Positions 20,965 through 33,587 of a stretch of DNA of 64,000 nucleotides are shown one piece after another. The notes beneath the pieces are model-generated. The model did not search any database. It was not told where the DNA came from and was given only the letters and a program-made list of their open reading frames with translations. A program made the translations under genes and the position numbers. Source of the DNA: Brachionus plicatilis. Taxonomy: Eukaryota; Rotifera; Eurotatoria; Ploima; Brachionidae. Each line of letters begins with the position of its first letter. Within the stretch, counting starts at the first letter, position 1. The stretch lies in NCBI GenBank assembly GCA_010279815.1, contig QEOQ01000590.1:423457-487456 (forward strand), in the 5' to 3' direction.

Positions 20965-23900
20965 TTTTTTTGATTTTTTATTTTAAAAAAAAAAATTCAA
21001 AAAAATTAATTTATAATTTATTTGTTACAACATGACAACACATTTTTATATCTAGAAAAAAATGAAAATAGATTAATATTTTTTCTCTCTTAAGAACATA
21101 AAAGAGGTTATGTTTCAAGTTTTTTTTTTTATTTTTTTTTTTTTTTATTAATTTGACTACTGGTCGTAAATATGTACCAATTTTGTGAAAACTATTTCTA
21201 TTATCTAGCGAGAATGTGGTACAAAACTATTAGTTTTATTTATTTTTATTTTTTGTTGATAATCCTCTTTATTTTCTCATCTAATATTTATTTTGGCATG
21301 TTTTTAATTTGCATCTGCATTACGCAAGCTCAGAAATATCCGTATTTATCACCTAATTACATCTATTAAATGGATTAGACATATTAGTGTCGTTGTTTAA
21401 GATTTGTTAGTGTTCTAGAAATATTTAATTTTATTAAAATTTTCAATTTTTTTGCTTGTCTAAAGTTTTCACATGCACACACATTTTATTTCATTTTTGA
21501 CTTTGTCTAACTTTTCTCGAGAAATAATTTTTTTTAACTTTTAAATAAACTCAAAAAATGCAACTAGTTTACTTCTGGATCAAAAATTCAAATTAAAAAT
21601 TTTTGTTCGCAAAATTTGCAAGCTTTATGACTAAAAAAAAACAAAAAACAATGGATTAATTTTTTTATCAATTTTTGATAGCAGGTTACGACTTTAGATT
21701 AAATTATGTATTAAAGAAACAACAATATTTCTAATCATTTTATTTTGATTTAATGCTGTTTTGATATTATTATTAATTAAAATTCAGAATAAAAGGAAAT
21801 GTTTGATTCCTATTGGGGAAACATTATCATTTAATCTACAAAAAAAATTTAAAAAATATCAAACAGACTGAACTCAAAAACAATAAAAAATTGAGGTAAT
21901 CTAGTGCATTTATTCTCTGATAAAAAATAGCTTTGAAAATCCTTTTTTTTTGGTGAAATGAGAAATGAAAATATAAATTCAACTTAACCAGAGTTGTATC
22001 CATTTTTATTTTAATTCATTGTGGTTTTCCGAAATTTGGCACAAAAGAACAGAATAAAACTTAAAAAAAAAATATTTTTTTCTCCTAAAGGTTAATAACT
22101 TTTTAAATACAATCTGGTCTAACATACAAAATTGCATCGACTGTCAAACTCTGTTAATGATGTGCAAGATTTTTGTCCTTATTTTCTGTTCTATGGCACC
22201 AAATTTTACAAAACAAAAATGGTCTTAAATAAACTTTAGCCCTGCCTCTTTCAGCCGTATGACATATTAATTAATCATTCATTTTTATTATTATTTATTT
22301 GAAATCGATCATCTAATGCTAAATACATAATTTAAACTTTTACTTTTTATTCGACAATTTAAAATTTCTAATTATAAAAACAACTAAATTGTTTTTTTTA
22401 ACTTTAACATTTGTTTTGTATTATATTGCCTACGAACAAAAACATTTAATAAGAATAATAATAATTTGAAGATGACCATAGACGAAGACTAATTAAAGTA
22501 AATTTTGAATCTATAGAATAAAGTTTTCTTTAAAAAAAAATGATTTTTATGTACTATAAAAAGCCATTGTAACCCTTGGGCACCATAATTAATTAACATT
22601 CAATTTTCAGAATATCTTGAAAATTTTGAAGCTAATTCTCTTGGAATCGAAATTTTACTCATCCGATTTAGATAAAATTACTTTTACTTATTTCACTCTA
22701 TACCATTTAAAAAAAAAAAAAAAAAATATAAAAAAAATTTAGTTTTGAGTTTGAAGTTATTTGCTCTTTGAAAAGAAATAAAATAAAAATTGATAAAATT
22801 CACATGTCCAAATAACAAGAATAAAATTTTATTAATTCTCCTTTTTTACATAATTGGAAAATTATTTAAAATTTCTTCCTAGTTGAATAAATTATCCACA
22901 AAAAATTTAAACAATTTTTTTAATTATTTCAACGCTTTTAAATTTATTTCAAGGCAAATATTCTCTTATTATAATTGCTTTAATTGTCCCTTATTTCATC
23001 TAAGTTCTCTGCATCTAATTTTGAGTTTGTACTTTTTAAAACTTTTTTTCTTATATTGACTGGATAATTTTTTGAAAAATACCTCAAATTAAAACAATGA
23101 ATTATGAATTTTTTAAATAATATTAAGAAAAAAAAAATTGCAAAATTTGCAATTGATAATTAGAAAAAAAATACTAAAAAATGACAACGAGAAGCAAATG
23201 ATTGATAATATTACTAGAATACGATCAATATATAGAATATCACATTACTGATTTTGATACACAGTTAAACCCTAGAGGTTTGATAAATAGTATTAAATAG
23301 TCACATATTTTAATTTTTGTCATATTCTTTTCTTAACTATGAGAAAGTCAATTAATTAAAATTCTTCCATTTCCAATACCTTAGAGTAAAAGTAAACTCT
23401 TTAAAACGGTTGCATAAGATGAATTAAAAAAAAAAACTGTTATACTTTATTTTTACCTTAATTCAATTCAAATTGTTGAAGAGAAAAATTTAAATTGTTA
23501 GTACGATATGTGACTCGATTATAACCGGATCTTACTCATTGTTTGGACTGAAAGATCAACTTTGAAAAAAAGAAAAAAAATCACAATGGGTTTTTAAATT
23601 GAATAGGCTTTTGTGAAAAAATATTAATTAGTTACGTAAGGCAAAATTATAATTTTTGAGAAATTTTAAATTGTAACCACAAATTTAATTGAATATTTAT
23701 TTCCGAGACCAGCTCACAAAGTTCGAGCCTATTGACTAAAGAAAAACTCAAGCTCTACTAAACATATTTGATCAAGGTGGCATTCGTTGAATCTAAGACT
23801 AGTTTAGCGTATTTGCCAACAAATTAAATAACGCTTTGAGTATTTAATCCCAAGCAAGCTTAAACAAAAATCTAAAAATAAATAACATTTAAATATTTAT

Positions 23901-23968
23901 TTTATTAGTTTATTATTAGCTGGCAAAAACATTAAAACACCGGGACTAGTTGACCTTAAAGCATTACT
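20965..23968. other. AT-rich intergenic region, BCR/ABR 5' flank and HPS4 3' flank
   Basis: Three kilobases with poly-T and poly-A tracts (for example 21118-21148). It must hold the BCR/ABR promoter and the HPS4 3' UTR. No coding exon with family similarity was found; the hydrophobic 65-codon frame at 21172 was judged chance. Confidence 0.45.
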
Positions 23969-26900
23969 TTACTCAGGTTTTACTTGGCTGCATTGGATCA
24001 AAACATCGCCATAATTTAGACACGATTTGGCCGAAATAGAAGAATCTATCGAAATATTGGCATCGACAAATTCGAAATCTTTTTTATCTTTAGTCGATTT
24101 GTTGTTGCTCGACACGGATTCATTCAGCTCGTATACTTGCAGTGTAGAGCTCGATATGGTCGCCATGGTTTGTTTTGAAAATGAATATGCATTCGATTTT
24201 TTGCTTTTTTATTTTTTTAAATTAGAAAATAAATTCAAATAAATGACTATTATTCTTGTTAATTTTGGATGTGAATTAGATTTAGGCCAAATGTCCTAAT
24301 TTGTCAAACATGTCCTTGTTTTGAAATTAAAAAAAAATTTCATGTGTCGAAGTGATAAAAATTGAATCTCAAAAAATTTTTATATTTTTATTTTTGTGCT
24401 ACTTTAGAAGACGAATGAATTTCATATTGAAACAAAAAAAATTTGTACCCAAGAAATCAACAAAATAAAATCTCATGACTCAGATCAATTTATTTATTAA
24501 TCAAAAGTATGTTTTAATAAATATTAAAAAGAATACTCATGTATAAATTATTGACTATAAAATTGAATGGTTTGTTTTAAAATCATTAACTGAGTAAAAT
24601 TTTGAATTTTTGGAATTTAAAAGATTTAAGGAAATTAATGAATTTAAGTTCACTTGATAAATTTAATAATATCCTCTTTAGAGCATTTAGAATTTAAACT
24701 TTTAAATTGTTATAATTTTCAAATATCAATTCAAAATAAAAACCAATTTAAACAACAAAATATTTTTAAGGATACAAGCTTTTTTTAAAATTAATTTTTT
24801 AGACTATATAAAAATTGATGTTTAGTTTAAAAAAAAATGATCACATCATTTTTTAACTTATTCTAAAAGCTAATTTTTTTAATGAACTCAATTTGGTCCT
24901 AATTTCTCTGTCTCTGATTTCACAGTCCATAAAATGTATTTAGTCTAAACTAATATTTGCTATTTTAATTTTTAGACAATGTTTTAATTGGGGAGATTTT
25001 GGACTTTGTACTTACTTTATGTCCATCTTGGTAAGCTCAGGTATTGCTTTAAACAATTCATAGTACAAGTTCATGTTAGATATTGTCGATCTTGGTACTG
25101 AATTCGATTTTCCAAAGAAGGAATTTTTAATGATTTGATTTCGATCGATAACGCATGAATATGGCAGGCCATTGTTATCGGTAATCGAGTTTCTTGGTAC
25201 TAGATCAGAAATATTTCTTTGCTCTTCCATTAGATCCAATTCAAGGTCACTAAAATTGTTGACTATTTTTTGCCACTTAAAAATTCATTAAAATATTCAT
25301 TAAAAAAATATATGAAAAAATTTTATTTAGTTAGATTAAAAGGTTTTGTTTAGTTTGTCAATAGACTAATTTTGATTTTTGATAAAATAATTGTAAATAA
25401 AACGCGTACAAGGACCAAAAATAATATTTTTTAGAAAACTAGTTTGATTGTGTATTTTGAATCGGATCATGAATTTTTCTATCGCTTAAATGTATGCTTT
25501 TTTTCGATGGATGGATAAACAATAAAATATGTCAGATTTAATTAATATTTGAGCTTGATTAACGACGTTGTTGTTAGATATCTAGTGAGATGAATTTTTT
25601 AATCGCCTAAACGGATTTAGTACTTTCAAGATTTTATCAAAGTTTCTTAATTCTAGTTTATATGCTAAGTTAAATGGATGGCTTCAGTAATATTTAAATA
25701 TCACAAATTAAAAGAATTGAAAAAAAAATAAACTTTTAAATTGTTTGTGCTAATAATAGGTCTAAAATGAAATGAAATATAAGAAATTGGTCATTTAATT
25801 TGTTTTTTGTTTTTAACTAAGAATGCTCGAAGACTTACAAATAAAGTAATTGTTCTATTTGAATTTTAAAATCATAATGCATCTTTTTTATTCAAAGGAA
25901 CATATTTGTTCGAGCGAATGTAAGAATTTGAAATAGAAAATAAAACAATATTAATCTTTTATAGGAGTATTATGATAAAACTTATTGTTTAGTAGACAAA
26001 AATAGTTTTTTTTTTTTAAAGCAGAGTATTTATTCAAGTTTAACTTGTATAATATAACTAGTCTTCCAGAAAAATTAATGACATTAGTCTTAGTATGAAT
26101 AATAATTTTTATTTTAAATTAAAGATTTTTATATGAAATAACATTTTGAAGGCTCTTATCTTTAGATAAAAAGAGTCTAATCAAAATTTGATATTTTTTC
26201 TTTTAAATTTCACTTGATAAAGACACAAACTATCAAAAATAAAAAAAACTTACAATTTTTTGAATAAAATCTTTCGTGTATTTATCTGATATTGAGTCTA
26301 AACACATCAGTACTAAGCTTAATTTGGAATTTTTTTGAATATAAAGAGCAATCTCTTGGTCAATGCCATCATCAAAAAATTCATTTGTCAAATCATTCGA
26401 ATAGTCCGTATTAAATTGGGTAAAAGAGCTTAGCGAAATTTTGGTTCGAAATCGAGTTGACTTTGGCAAAATGTCCATTACTAAATCATCATTTGAATTT
26501 TTTTTATCCACAATTTCAAAAGAGTTGTCATCTAAATTTTGGCTTGATGATTCATTTGGTTCTTTGATCAGGTTACTGAGCCAGCGCTTTGGCAAATAAA
26601 CCTTGACTAAATGACATCCTGATGGCGTGTCTAATAACTCGTTTACAGGCTCACAGTGTTCAATCAGCTAAAAGTAGAAAAAAAAATTAGCAATCAATTA
26701 AATTCTAGAGCAAACTCTGATTTATTGCTGAATCTAATCATTTATGATTATATAAATTAATAAATCTGGCTAATATTAAGCGGTTGGAATAAATCATTTA
26801 CATTTGTTTGTTCGTTAGTCAAAAAGTATAATAAATTTAGTATCATATGAGCTTTAATTCCAGTCGATAAGATCCTGGCAAATAGATGAAGAAAGGTTTA

Positions 26901-29097
26901 GATATTGTTGAAATTTTTGAAAAAAAGTTAAATTTTTTTAGATAAAGAAATTTTCTAGCATTGTTCTTGACTTAAATCAAAAACAAAATATTAAAGTATA
27001 TTTACCTATCGTCAAAGAATAATAGAGCTGCAAATGCATTTAGTTGTTTTGTTGAGTAATTCATCAAATTATTGCATCTAGATTCGATTTTTACCTTTTG
27101 GTAAAATAAAAAATTAATAAATTTAAATTTTTTTAAAAATTGTAAAGTATGTTTTGTTAGCTTTATTTCACAAGGTCTTAGTAAATTATTATTTAAGACG
27201 AATTTTACTATTTTTTTAAGGGTCATGTTCCAATTTTTCTCATAATTTATGCAGTCACACATACACAATTAAAAACCAACAAATCATTTGAGTTAAGTTT
27301 GGCACAAAAATTTTAGGAAAAATAATAATTAACTTAAGGACTGACAAAATATTAAACTATCGCTCAATTCTTAAATTAATTTTTATGTTTGACAAAGCTT
27401 TTTGTTGAGAGTTTTAATTTTAGATTGTCCCTAATTATTATTTTCGAGCAAGGGCATAAATTCTTATGATATTTCTTGGCTAAAATTCAAAAATTCTAAA
27501 TTAATTTTCTTAATTTTTTTTTCAAAAACTATGATAAACTCTTGTTAGCAATATTAGATAATGATGATAACTAGATGTCATTAAATATTACATCTAATTC
27601 ATCGCATTTTATAATTAATCTGAAAAAATAAAAATTTAATGTTTTTTGTTTATCTATGCAATGAATTGAAAAAAATTAATTTAATTTTACTTGTAAATTT
27701 TTGGATACAAATGAATAGTAGGAATCAAAAGCAATGTTCTTTGTGTTGAACAACGACTCGCAGCAGATAGTGGTTATTTCATTTATTCGATGCTTGAATT
27801 TATTGTAGTTATCTTCATCTGTCTATTGAAACAAAAAAATAAGATATTATTTGGTAAAAATAAATTGAAAGAATAATTACATTAAGATTAATTTTCTTGC
27901 GTTCAAAAGCAAAATGAAAAAATGGAAAAAATCAATAAAAATAAGTTGAAATAGAGAATTTAAAGCGAGGAGCTTAGCACTAAGATTTTAACCAGCAGCA
28001 ATTTTGAGCACCAATTACCCTGTCTTTTGCTGAAATAGGTCCATTTACCATTTTAATTAAATTAAATAAAATAGCCAACTTTTTTTCTAATAACAGCTCA
28101 CTGTTCAATGCAATTTGATCGCTTGCTATAACCTTAAATAAAATTTTAAAAATTTTTAATTTCTTGTTTGAAAATGGGCCGTATTTAAATAAAATAATTA
28201 TTGATTTTTCGAAACTATTTTAATAAAAAAATATAATAAATTTTATAATTAATTACCATTAAAAACTGCTGGTTAAGTGGTCTCAAACAAAATATTAGTT
28301 TATCTAGACTAAATTGCTCCACATTGGAAGTTGGCACTAGACCCTTGAAAAATTCAATGGCTCCAATTAACTGACCCAGTAAAAACACATTCTGGAAAAA
28401 AAAAATAAAAATAAAAAAAAGCTTAAATTTTCTTAGTTTAAAAATCAGTCCAAAGATTAATTTTGTTTTTAAAATATTTCAACTGTCTTCTTATTGCATT
28501 AGTAAATTAATTGTAAAAATTTGCTTGAATTAAACTTCAAAGTGAGAGAGTTAGTATGTGTTTTTTCCTGCAAACAATCTCGATTAAGTTTTACCTTTTT
28601 TTTTGTTGTTGAAATTTTAGATGCACTGGGAGTAAATTGGTTAATCTTTAATTACGGCAGCTAAAGAAAGAGTTTTGAATTAGACTAAGACACATGTTAC
28701 CATACTATTCAAATAACATCAGCAATAAACTTTTGAGATAGAAAACAATATTTATAATTTACGTATGAGAAAAGTATTTAATACGAAATTAATAAAGACT
28801 TGGTGGGAATTGAACAAATCATCGATATTAAAAGCTGATATGGTTAAAAACATTGCTCAAAATGATAAGAACGGAAAAAAGGTATTGTATTATCTGTTTA
28901 AATGTTTAACAAAATATTTAGCGATTAGCTAAAATGATAAGGTTTTTCGCGGCTTCATGGCCAACACCAAATTAGAAATAAAAAAAAGTAATTACTGATT
29001 CTTTTTTCTCATTTGGATAGAAGCTAATTATCGCATCGCCAAAAAAATCTCTGTCACTTTTCATATATTTGTTGTCGTAAATAAATACAAAATACAT
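23969..29097 (-). CDS. HPS4: HPS4 homologue (BLOC-3 subunit)
   Basis: HPS4 pairs with HPS1 to form BLOC-3, a Rab32/38 exchange factor needed for lysosome-related organelles. Nine exons: 29097-28996, 28391-28257, 28132-28019, 27822-27691, 27094-27006, 26874-26802, 26667-26254, 25275-25016, 24203-23969; all phases close, 517 aa. The N-terminus forms a longin-like domain (MYFVFIYDNKYMK, AIISFYPNEK, NVFLLGQLIGAIEFF, LAILFNLIKMVNGPIS) that lines up with human HPS4 (NYFFLYDGSKV, FNFYNGPVS). LVLMCLDSISDKY and YYELFKAIPELTKM match C-terminal HPS4 blocks. The middle (about 230-330) is acidic and low-complexity, as in the family. The related CCZ1 is less similar. The last splice (25015-24204) is the least certain. 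Confidence 0.77.
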
Positions 29098-31556
29098 TTT
29101 TTTAAAAATTTTTATCTAAAAATAAATCTAAAATTGGGTGTGCACGTATATTTTGACAAATTTTGGTTAACTGAGAAAAAAATTAATATATATTTTAAAC
29201 ATTTTTGTGGCTAAATTGATAAAAATGCTCGTGACTGCTAGTCATGGTACCGTCAAACTAGCTTGCAACAAATCCAAGAATACATTTTGTTAGAAAAAAA
29301 TAATTTTAATCAAAAACAAACTACGACATTTAGACAAATAAAAGACTGAAACTTAAAAATTATCAAATAATTTTAGAAAAAATTCATCTCTTTCTTATTT
29401 TAATATTAAAATTTTATTATAAAATCACAATTAAAATAAAATAGATGAATAAAAAAAAAAGTTGGAAACACACGAGCATAGAGAAAGTGGTTTAATAAGA
29501 TGAGCTGTAGTGGAATTTGAACAAAAAAGATTTCAAATTATGAATTTTCTTGTGAAAATAAAACAAATGCAAATGTCTTTTTTGATATGTTGCTCCAATC
29601 AAAATATCATATAATTAAAAATAATTTTTTTTTCTCATTCATTTCGACTCAACTTCGTCAGGTTCAATTATTTTAAAGCTTTATTATTATTTATTAATTT
29701 AGCAAATATGAATTAAAAAAAATTGAAATGATAAACTTTATTTTGTTTAATTGCTGCTAAATCATTGAAAAATAAATTAATGAATTATTTATTATAATTT
29801 AAATGTTGAGTATTTTTATTGTGGTTATAATAAAAACAGATTATGAACAAATAATCGAAATTTAAATGTGAACAATTCTAAAAAATATTTAGCTTAAAGA
29901 ACTTTTTCAACTAATTTATTTTTTCTCAAACACTAAAATCGATCTTTTTAAACCACGAGGTAATATTTTTTGTCGATTTAATATAAACACTATCTTAATA
30001 TCCATTGCCATTCCAGTCAGTTTAATGGCCGGTTTTTTAAAATAAACCTAAGTTCAATTTAACAAATTTAAGTTCTTTTAGAAATAGCAACAACAACTAT
30101 TTTAATATTTAATGAATTTCAGAATCAAAACTTTACGAATCATTAAAAATAGTAACTATACAAAATATTGAAACAACATTTTGAAAAATTTGCTTTGGTC
30201 AAAGTTATTTTTTCACCTGAAAGAAGCCTCTTAAAAATAAAGAAAAACAAAAATTTTGAGAAAAAAATTCAGTTTTGATTTTTTCCAAACTAGTTTGAAT
30301 CAAGGACTTAATTTTATCCACTAGGATACGGGTCAAAAATATTTACATAATAATAATTAAATAAATCATAAAATCCTTTGTAGTTTTTTTTTTAAACTCA
30401 AGGCATTTCCAAATTGAGTATTCTAGCTTGTTATAATCATGTCCTACGATTAAAAATTCATTTCAAGGTAGAAAAACTCAAATATCCCTATTCTTTTTTG
30501 AAACTAAAAACAAAAAAAAATCTAGTCATTTTTATTAACTAATTAAACTATGAATAATTTGGGATTTTTATTTTTTGATATTTCGTCTAACTTGAAATTC
30601 TAGAAACTTTTCAAAACTAAAGAATAAGTCACAATATAATTTTAAAACATAGTCATTATTTTTAATGTCAACCATCAAATATACCTAAATAATTATAGAC
30701 AAAAAGACGCTAATAAGATAAACTGTGTGCGTTCGTTGCCCTTTTTTTACTATTTCCAAGCGATTACACCCATAAATTCGAGTTTTGTGTCGCCAAAATG
30801 CAATTAGATGCACATTATCGAAAAACTCAAGTCTTTTGATTGGAACGATGTTTTACAAAAGGTCTTATTAATTCAAAATTTTGAAAAATAGATCAAGAAT
30901 CTTGAAAAATATTAACCCGCTTTTACTAATTAAATTAAGGTTCTAAAATTTTTATTTCATTAAGGTGACATAGATTCATTGATCATTTCGTGCACTCTAA
31001 ACAGTTTAGTATCAAGCAAGCTGTAGACCTAAAACAAACATGATTTTTGATCCAGTTTGAGAATTGAATTTTCTTAGAAAAAAATTAATCGAAAATAATT
31101 TCTTAATTTACAAAAAATTTTATTAAAATAAAAAAAATATTATTTATTTAAATTAAAATTATGTAAGGCTCTTCTGGAGTTTTTATCGAAACATATTCAT
31201 TTTGAAAAAAAGAAAAACATGCTATTTGCATTGCTAGATTAAAATTAAAATCAAAAAAATTTAATTAAATCAAAAATTGAAAACAAAATTAAGCATTTAA
31301 ATTAAAAATTAACATATATGTATTACTTTTCTTTAAATCAAAAAAATATGCTTTATCAAAAAATAATTCCTCTAGCTTAAATAGGTAAAATTATTTTCTA
31401 AAATAAAAATTTCCTTAAAGTAAATGTTGAGTTAATTTAAATTTTTTTTAATAATGAATTATTTCATTATGAAAAGTACATGAGTGTAAAAATTTCGAGC
31501 AAAGCCTCAATAAAATCTTTTGTATCAAAATTATTTGAATATAATTCTAATCTAAG
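29098..31556. other. AT-rich intergenic region without visible genes
   Basis: 2.5 kb read on both strands; homopolymer-rich, no exon, RNA or terminal repeat I can support. It separates the 5' ends of HPS4 and SF3B5, which are transcribed away from each other. Confidence 0.4.
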
Positions 31557-31814
31557 ATGGGTGAACGGTACAACATACATTCGCAGCTAGAGCATTTGCA
31601 GTCCAAGTATATGGGCACAGGCCACAGCGACACTACCAAATGGGAATGGTTGACAAACCAGCATCGTGATACTTTGGCATCATTTATAGGACACTACGAT
31701 CTGCTCAATTATTTGGCTATTGCAGAAAATGAAAGCAAAGCGCGTCTAAAATTCAACTATCTCAAAAGAATGGTTCAGCCTTGTGGACCACCACCTTTTA
31801 AACCAGACGAGTAA
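31557..31814 (+). CDS. SF3B5: Splicing factor 3B subunit 5 (SF3b10)
   Basis: An 85-aa intronless gene, the usual length for this subunit of the U2 snRNP SF3b complex, which contacts SF3B1 and helps recognise the branch site. The start RYNIHSQLEHLQSKYMGTGH, then TTKWEWLTNQHRDTLASF, LNYLAIAENESKARLKF and QPCGPPP are nearly identical to the human protein. The sequence TTCTAATCTAAG directly precedes the ATG. The stop lies 159 bp before the next gene on the same strand. Confidence 0.97.
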   Translation: MGERYNIHSQLEHLQSKYMGTGHSDTTKWEWLTNQHRDTLASFIGHYDLLNYLAIAENESKARLKFNYLKRMVQPCGPPPFKPDE

Positions 31815-31973
31815 ATAAATTGACTAAACAAAAAAATTTAACCTTTTTTTTTATTGTTAATAAAATTTTTTTTAATAAAAAATTTGTAAATTTTTCAAAA
31901 TTAAGGGTTTAAAAGCCCATTTAATTTCAAATAAAAATATCTTTAAGTTTAGTTTTTAGATGCTGATTAAATA

Positions 31974-32876
31974 ATGGGCAATAGAGAAAAATCAAATTTA
32001 AGCTCTTCGGTCTTGTCTGGCGCAATCAGTGGTTCTTTTTCCTCAGTAGTATTCCAACCACTAGATTTTATAAAAACCAAGCTTCAGCAGCCTGAATTTT
32101 CCCAAAATGCTCGCTTAACACCCACTAACCGGAATATAAAATTAATTGTTCGCTCAACCCTTCTAGATAACGACAACCAAGTCAGTTTACGCAATTCGCG
32201 TAAATTTTGGACAGGTTTGACACCCTCTTTATTTCGGGCAGTTCCGGGCGCAGCTTTCTATTTCGCCTCAGTTGATTATTTGAGAAATACTTCTTATTTG
32301 AGTCATTCAGACTTTGGAGGCCCTAACCAGCTGTTTCACTCATTAGTCATTGGTGTCCTTTCGAGATCCATGGCTGATATTGCCACCCATCCTTTAAATG
32401 TGGTAAAAACTCGCTACGAGAGCGAAAATTTCAAGTACAAGAGTATTTTGGGCGCATTTCGATCCATTCTGGTACATGAAGGCGCACGTGGCCTTTTCAA
32501 AGGTTTATTGCCAACTTTGCTTAGAGACATATCTTATAGTGGAACTTATTATCCTCTTTATACAAAAACAAAGCTTTTAGTTAAGCAAAGTGAGTATTTT
32601 TCGAAGGATCAAGAGTCAGCTTACTTTGCTATTTGTGCCTTGATAAGTAGCACTCTAACTTGTGCTTTGACTCAGCCTCCGGATGTGATTCGAAGTTACA
32701 TGCAACTGAGCTCCAAAGGTGACAAGAGCTTTTTAAGTACTGGCGTCGAAATTTATACGAAAAATGGTTTAAAAGGATTCTTTGCTGGATTTTTGCCACG
32801 ATCAACAAGAAAAATTTTAATGAGTGTATTCAGCTGGACCTTGTACGAAAAGCTATCTTTGCGTCAAAATAAATAA
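31974..32876 (+). CDS. SLC25A38: Mitochondrial glycine carrier, SLC25A38 type
   Basis: A 300-aa intronless gene with the three repeats of a mitochondrial carrier. Signature cores are QPLDFIKTKLQ, HPLNVVKTRYE and QPPDVIRSYMQ. SLC25A38 markers include GAISGSFSSVVFQPLD, FWTGLTPSLFRAVPGAAFYF, SRSMADIATHPL, GLFKGLLPTLLRD and GFFAGFLPRSTRKILM-SWTLYE. The family (Hem25 in yeast) imports glycine into mitochondria for the first step of haem synthesis. Only 159 bp separate it from SF3B5, and a TTTTTAG lies 15 bp before the ATG, so the pair may be co-transcribed. Confidence 0.93.
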   Translation: MGNREKSNLSSSVLSGAISGSFSSVVFQPLDFIKTKLQQPEFSQNARLTPTNRNIKLIVRSTLLDNDNQVSLRNSRKFWTGLTPSLFRAVPGAAFYFASVDYLRNTSYLSHSDFGGPNQLFHSLVIGVLSRSMADIATHPLNVVKTRYESENFKYKSILGAFRSILVHEGARGLFKGLLPTLLRDISYSGTYYPLYTKTKLLVKQSEYFSKDQESAYFAICALISSTLTCALTQPPDVIRSYMQLSSKGDKSFLSTGVEIYTKNGLKGFFAGFLPRSTRKILMSVFSWTLYEKLSLRQNK

Positions 32877-33587
32877 TAAATTTAACTTTCAATTTTAATT
32901 TTCAATTATTTACCAATTTAATTTGAAAATAATAAAAATCACTAAATTTGATAGATTTTGTACAATTGCTTTAAAAAATTTCAAAAAGAAATTTATTATC
33001 AAAAAAATTTGTGTTAAATAGCAGAAAAAATTAAAATATTTAAAAAATTTTGAGAAGAGAAGGTACAACAAAAAAAAACAAATTGGATTTTAATTTTTTT
33101 TTAAGTAAGGGTTTTCGGTGGGATTTTGCATCAAATTTTTCTTTGGTCAAAATCCTTTAAATTTTGTTATTTTTTCTATAAGCATCTGTAAATATTGGAT
33201 TTAACAAGTATTAAAAATTCAAGCGTTTCACATAATTGTTCAAAATCTATATAAAAATTAGATGATAGAAAATTTTTTTTTTCAAAAATAATTTTAAAAG
33301 TGCTAAACTTATTCATTTCACTTAACTACTTAAAAAAAGTGTCAACATTTTTATTTTGTTCTAAAAAATTCAGATTCTTTTTTTGTTGTTGGACTCAGGT
33401 AAATATATTCAAAAATTTAAAACAAATCAATAAGTTTTTTTCTAAAAATTAACTCACACAATCAAAAACTTTAAAGAAAAATAATTTTATTTATTTTTTC
33501 AATTCAATGGATTTACTTTGAAAGGCTAAACAAAATATGCTATACAATTTGAGCATATAACTAAACACAAGCCCTAATTTTATTTAT
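32877..33587. other. Convergent intergenic spacer
   Basis: AT-rich spacer between the 3' ends of SLC25A38 (+) and TAF1B (-). No coding signal; presumably 3' UTRs and poly-A sites. Confidence 0.45.

Noticed and set aside
21172..21369. Hydrophobic 65-codon frame
   Set aside because: Composition is what random AT-rich DNA gives; no homologue recognised, no neighbouring exons.
23969..24166. A separate small gene starting with MATISSS
   Set aside because: The frame is continuous with an upstream acceptor at 24204 and continues the HPS4 C-terminus in phase, so it is better read as the last HPS4 exon.
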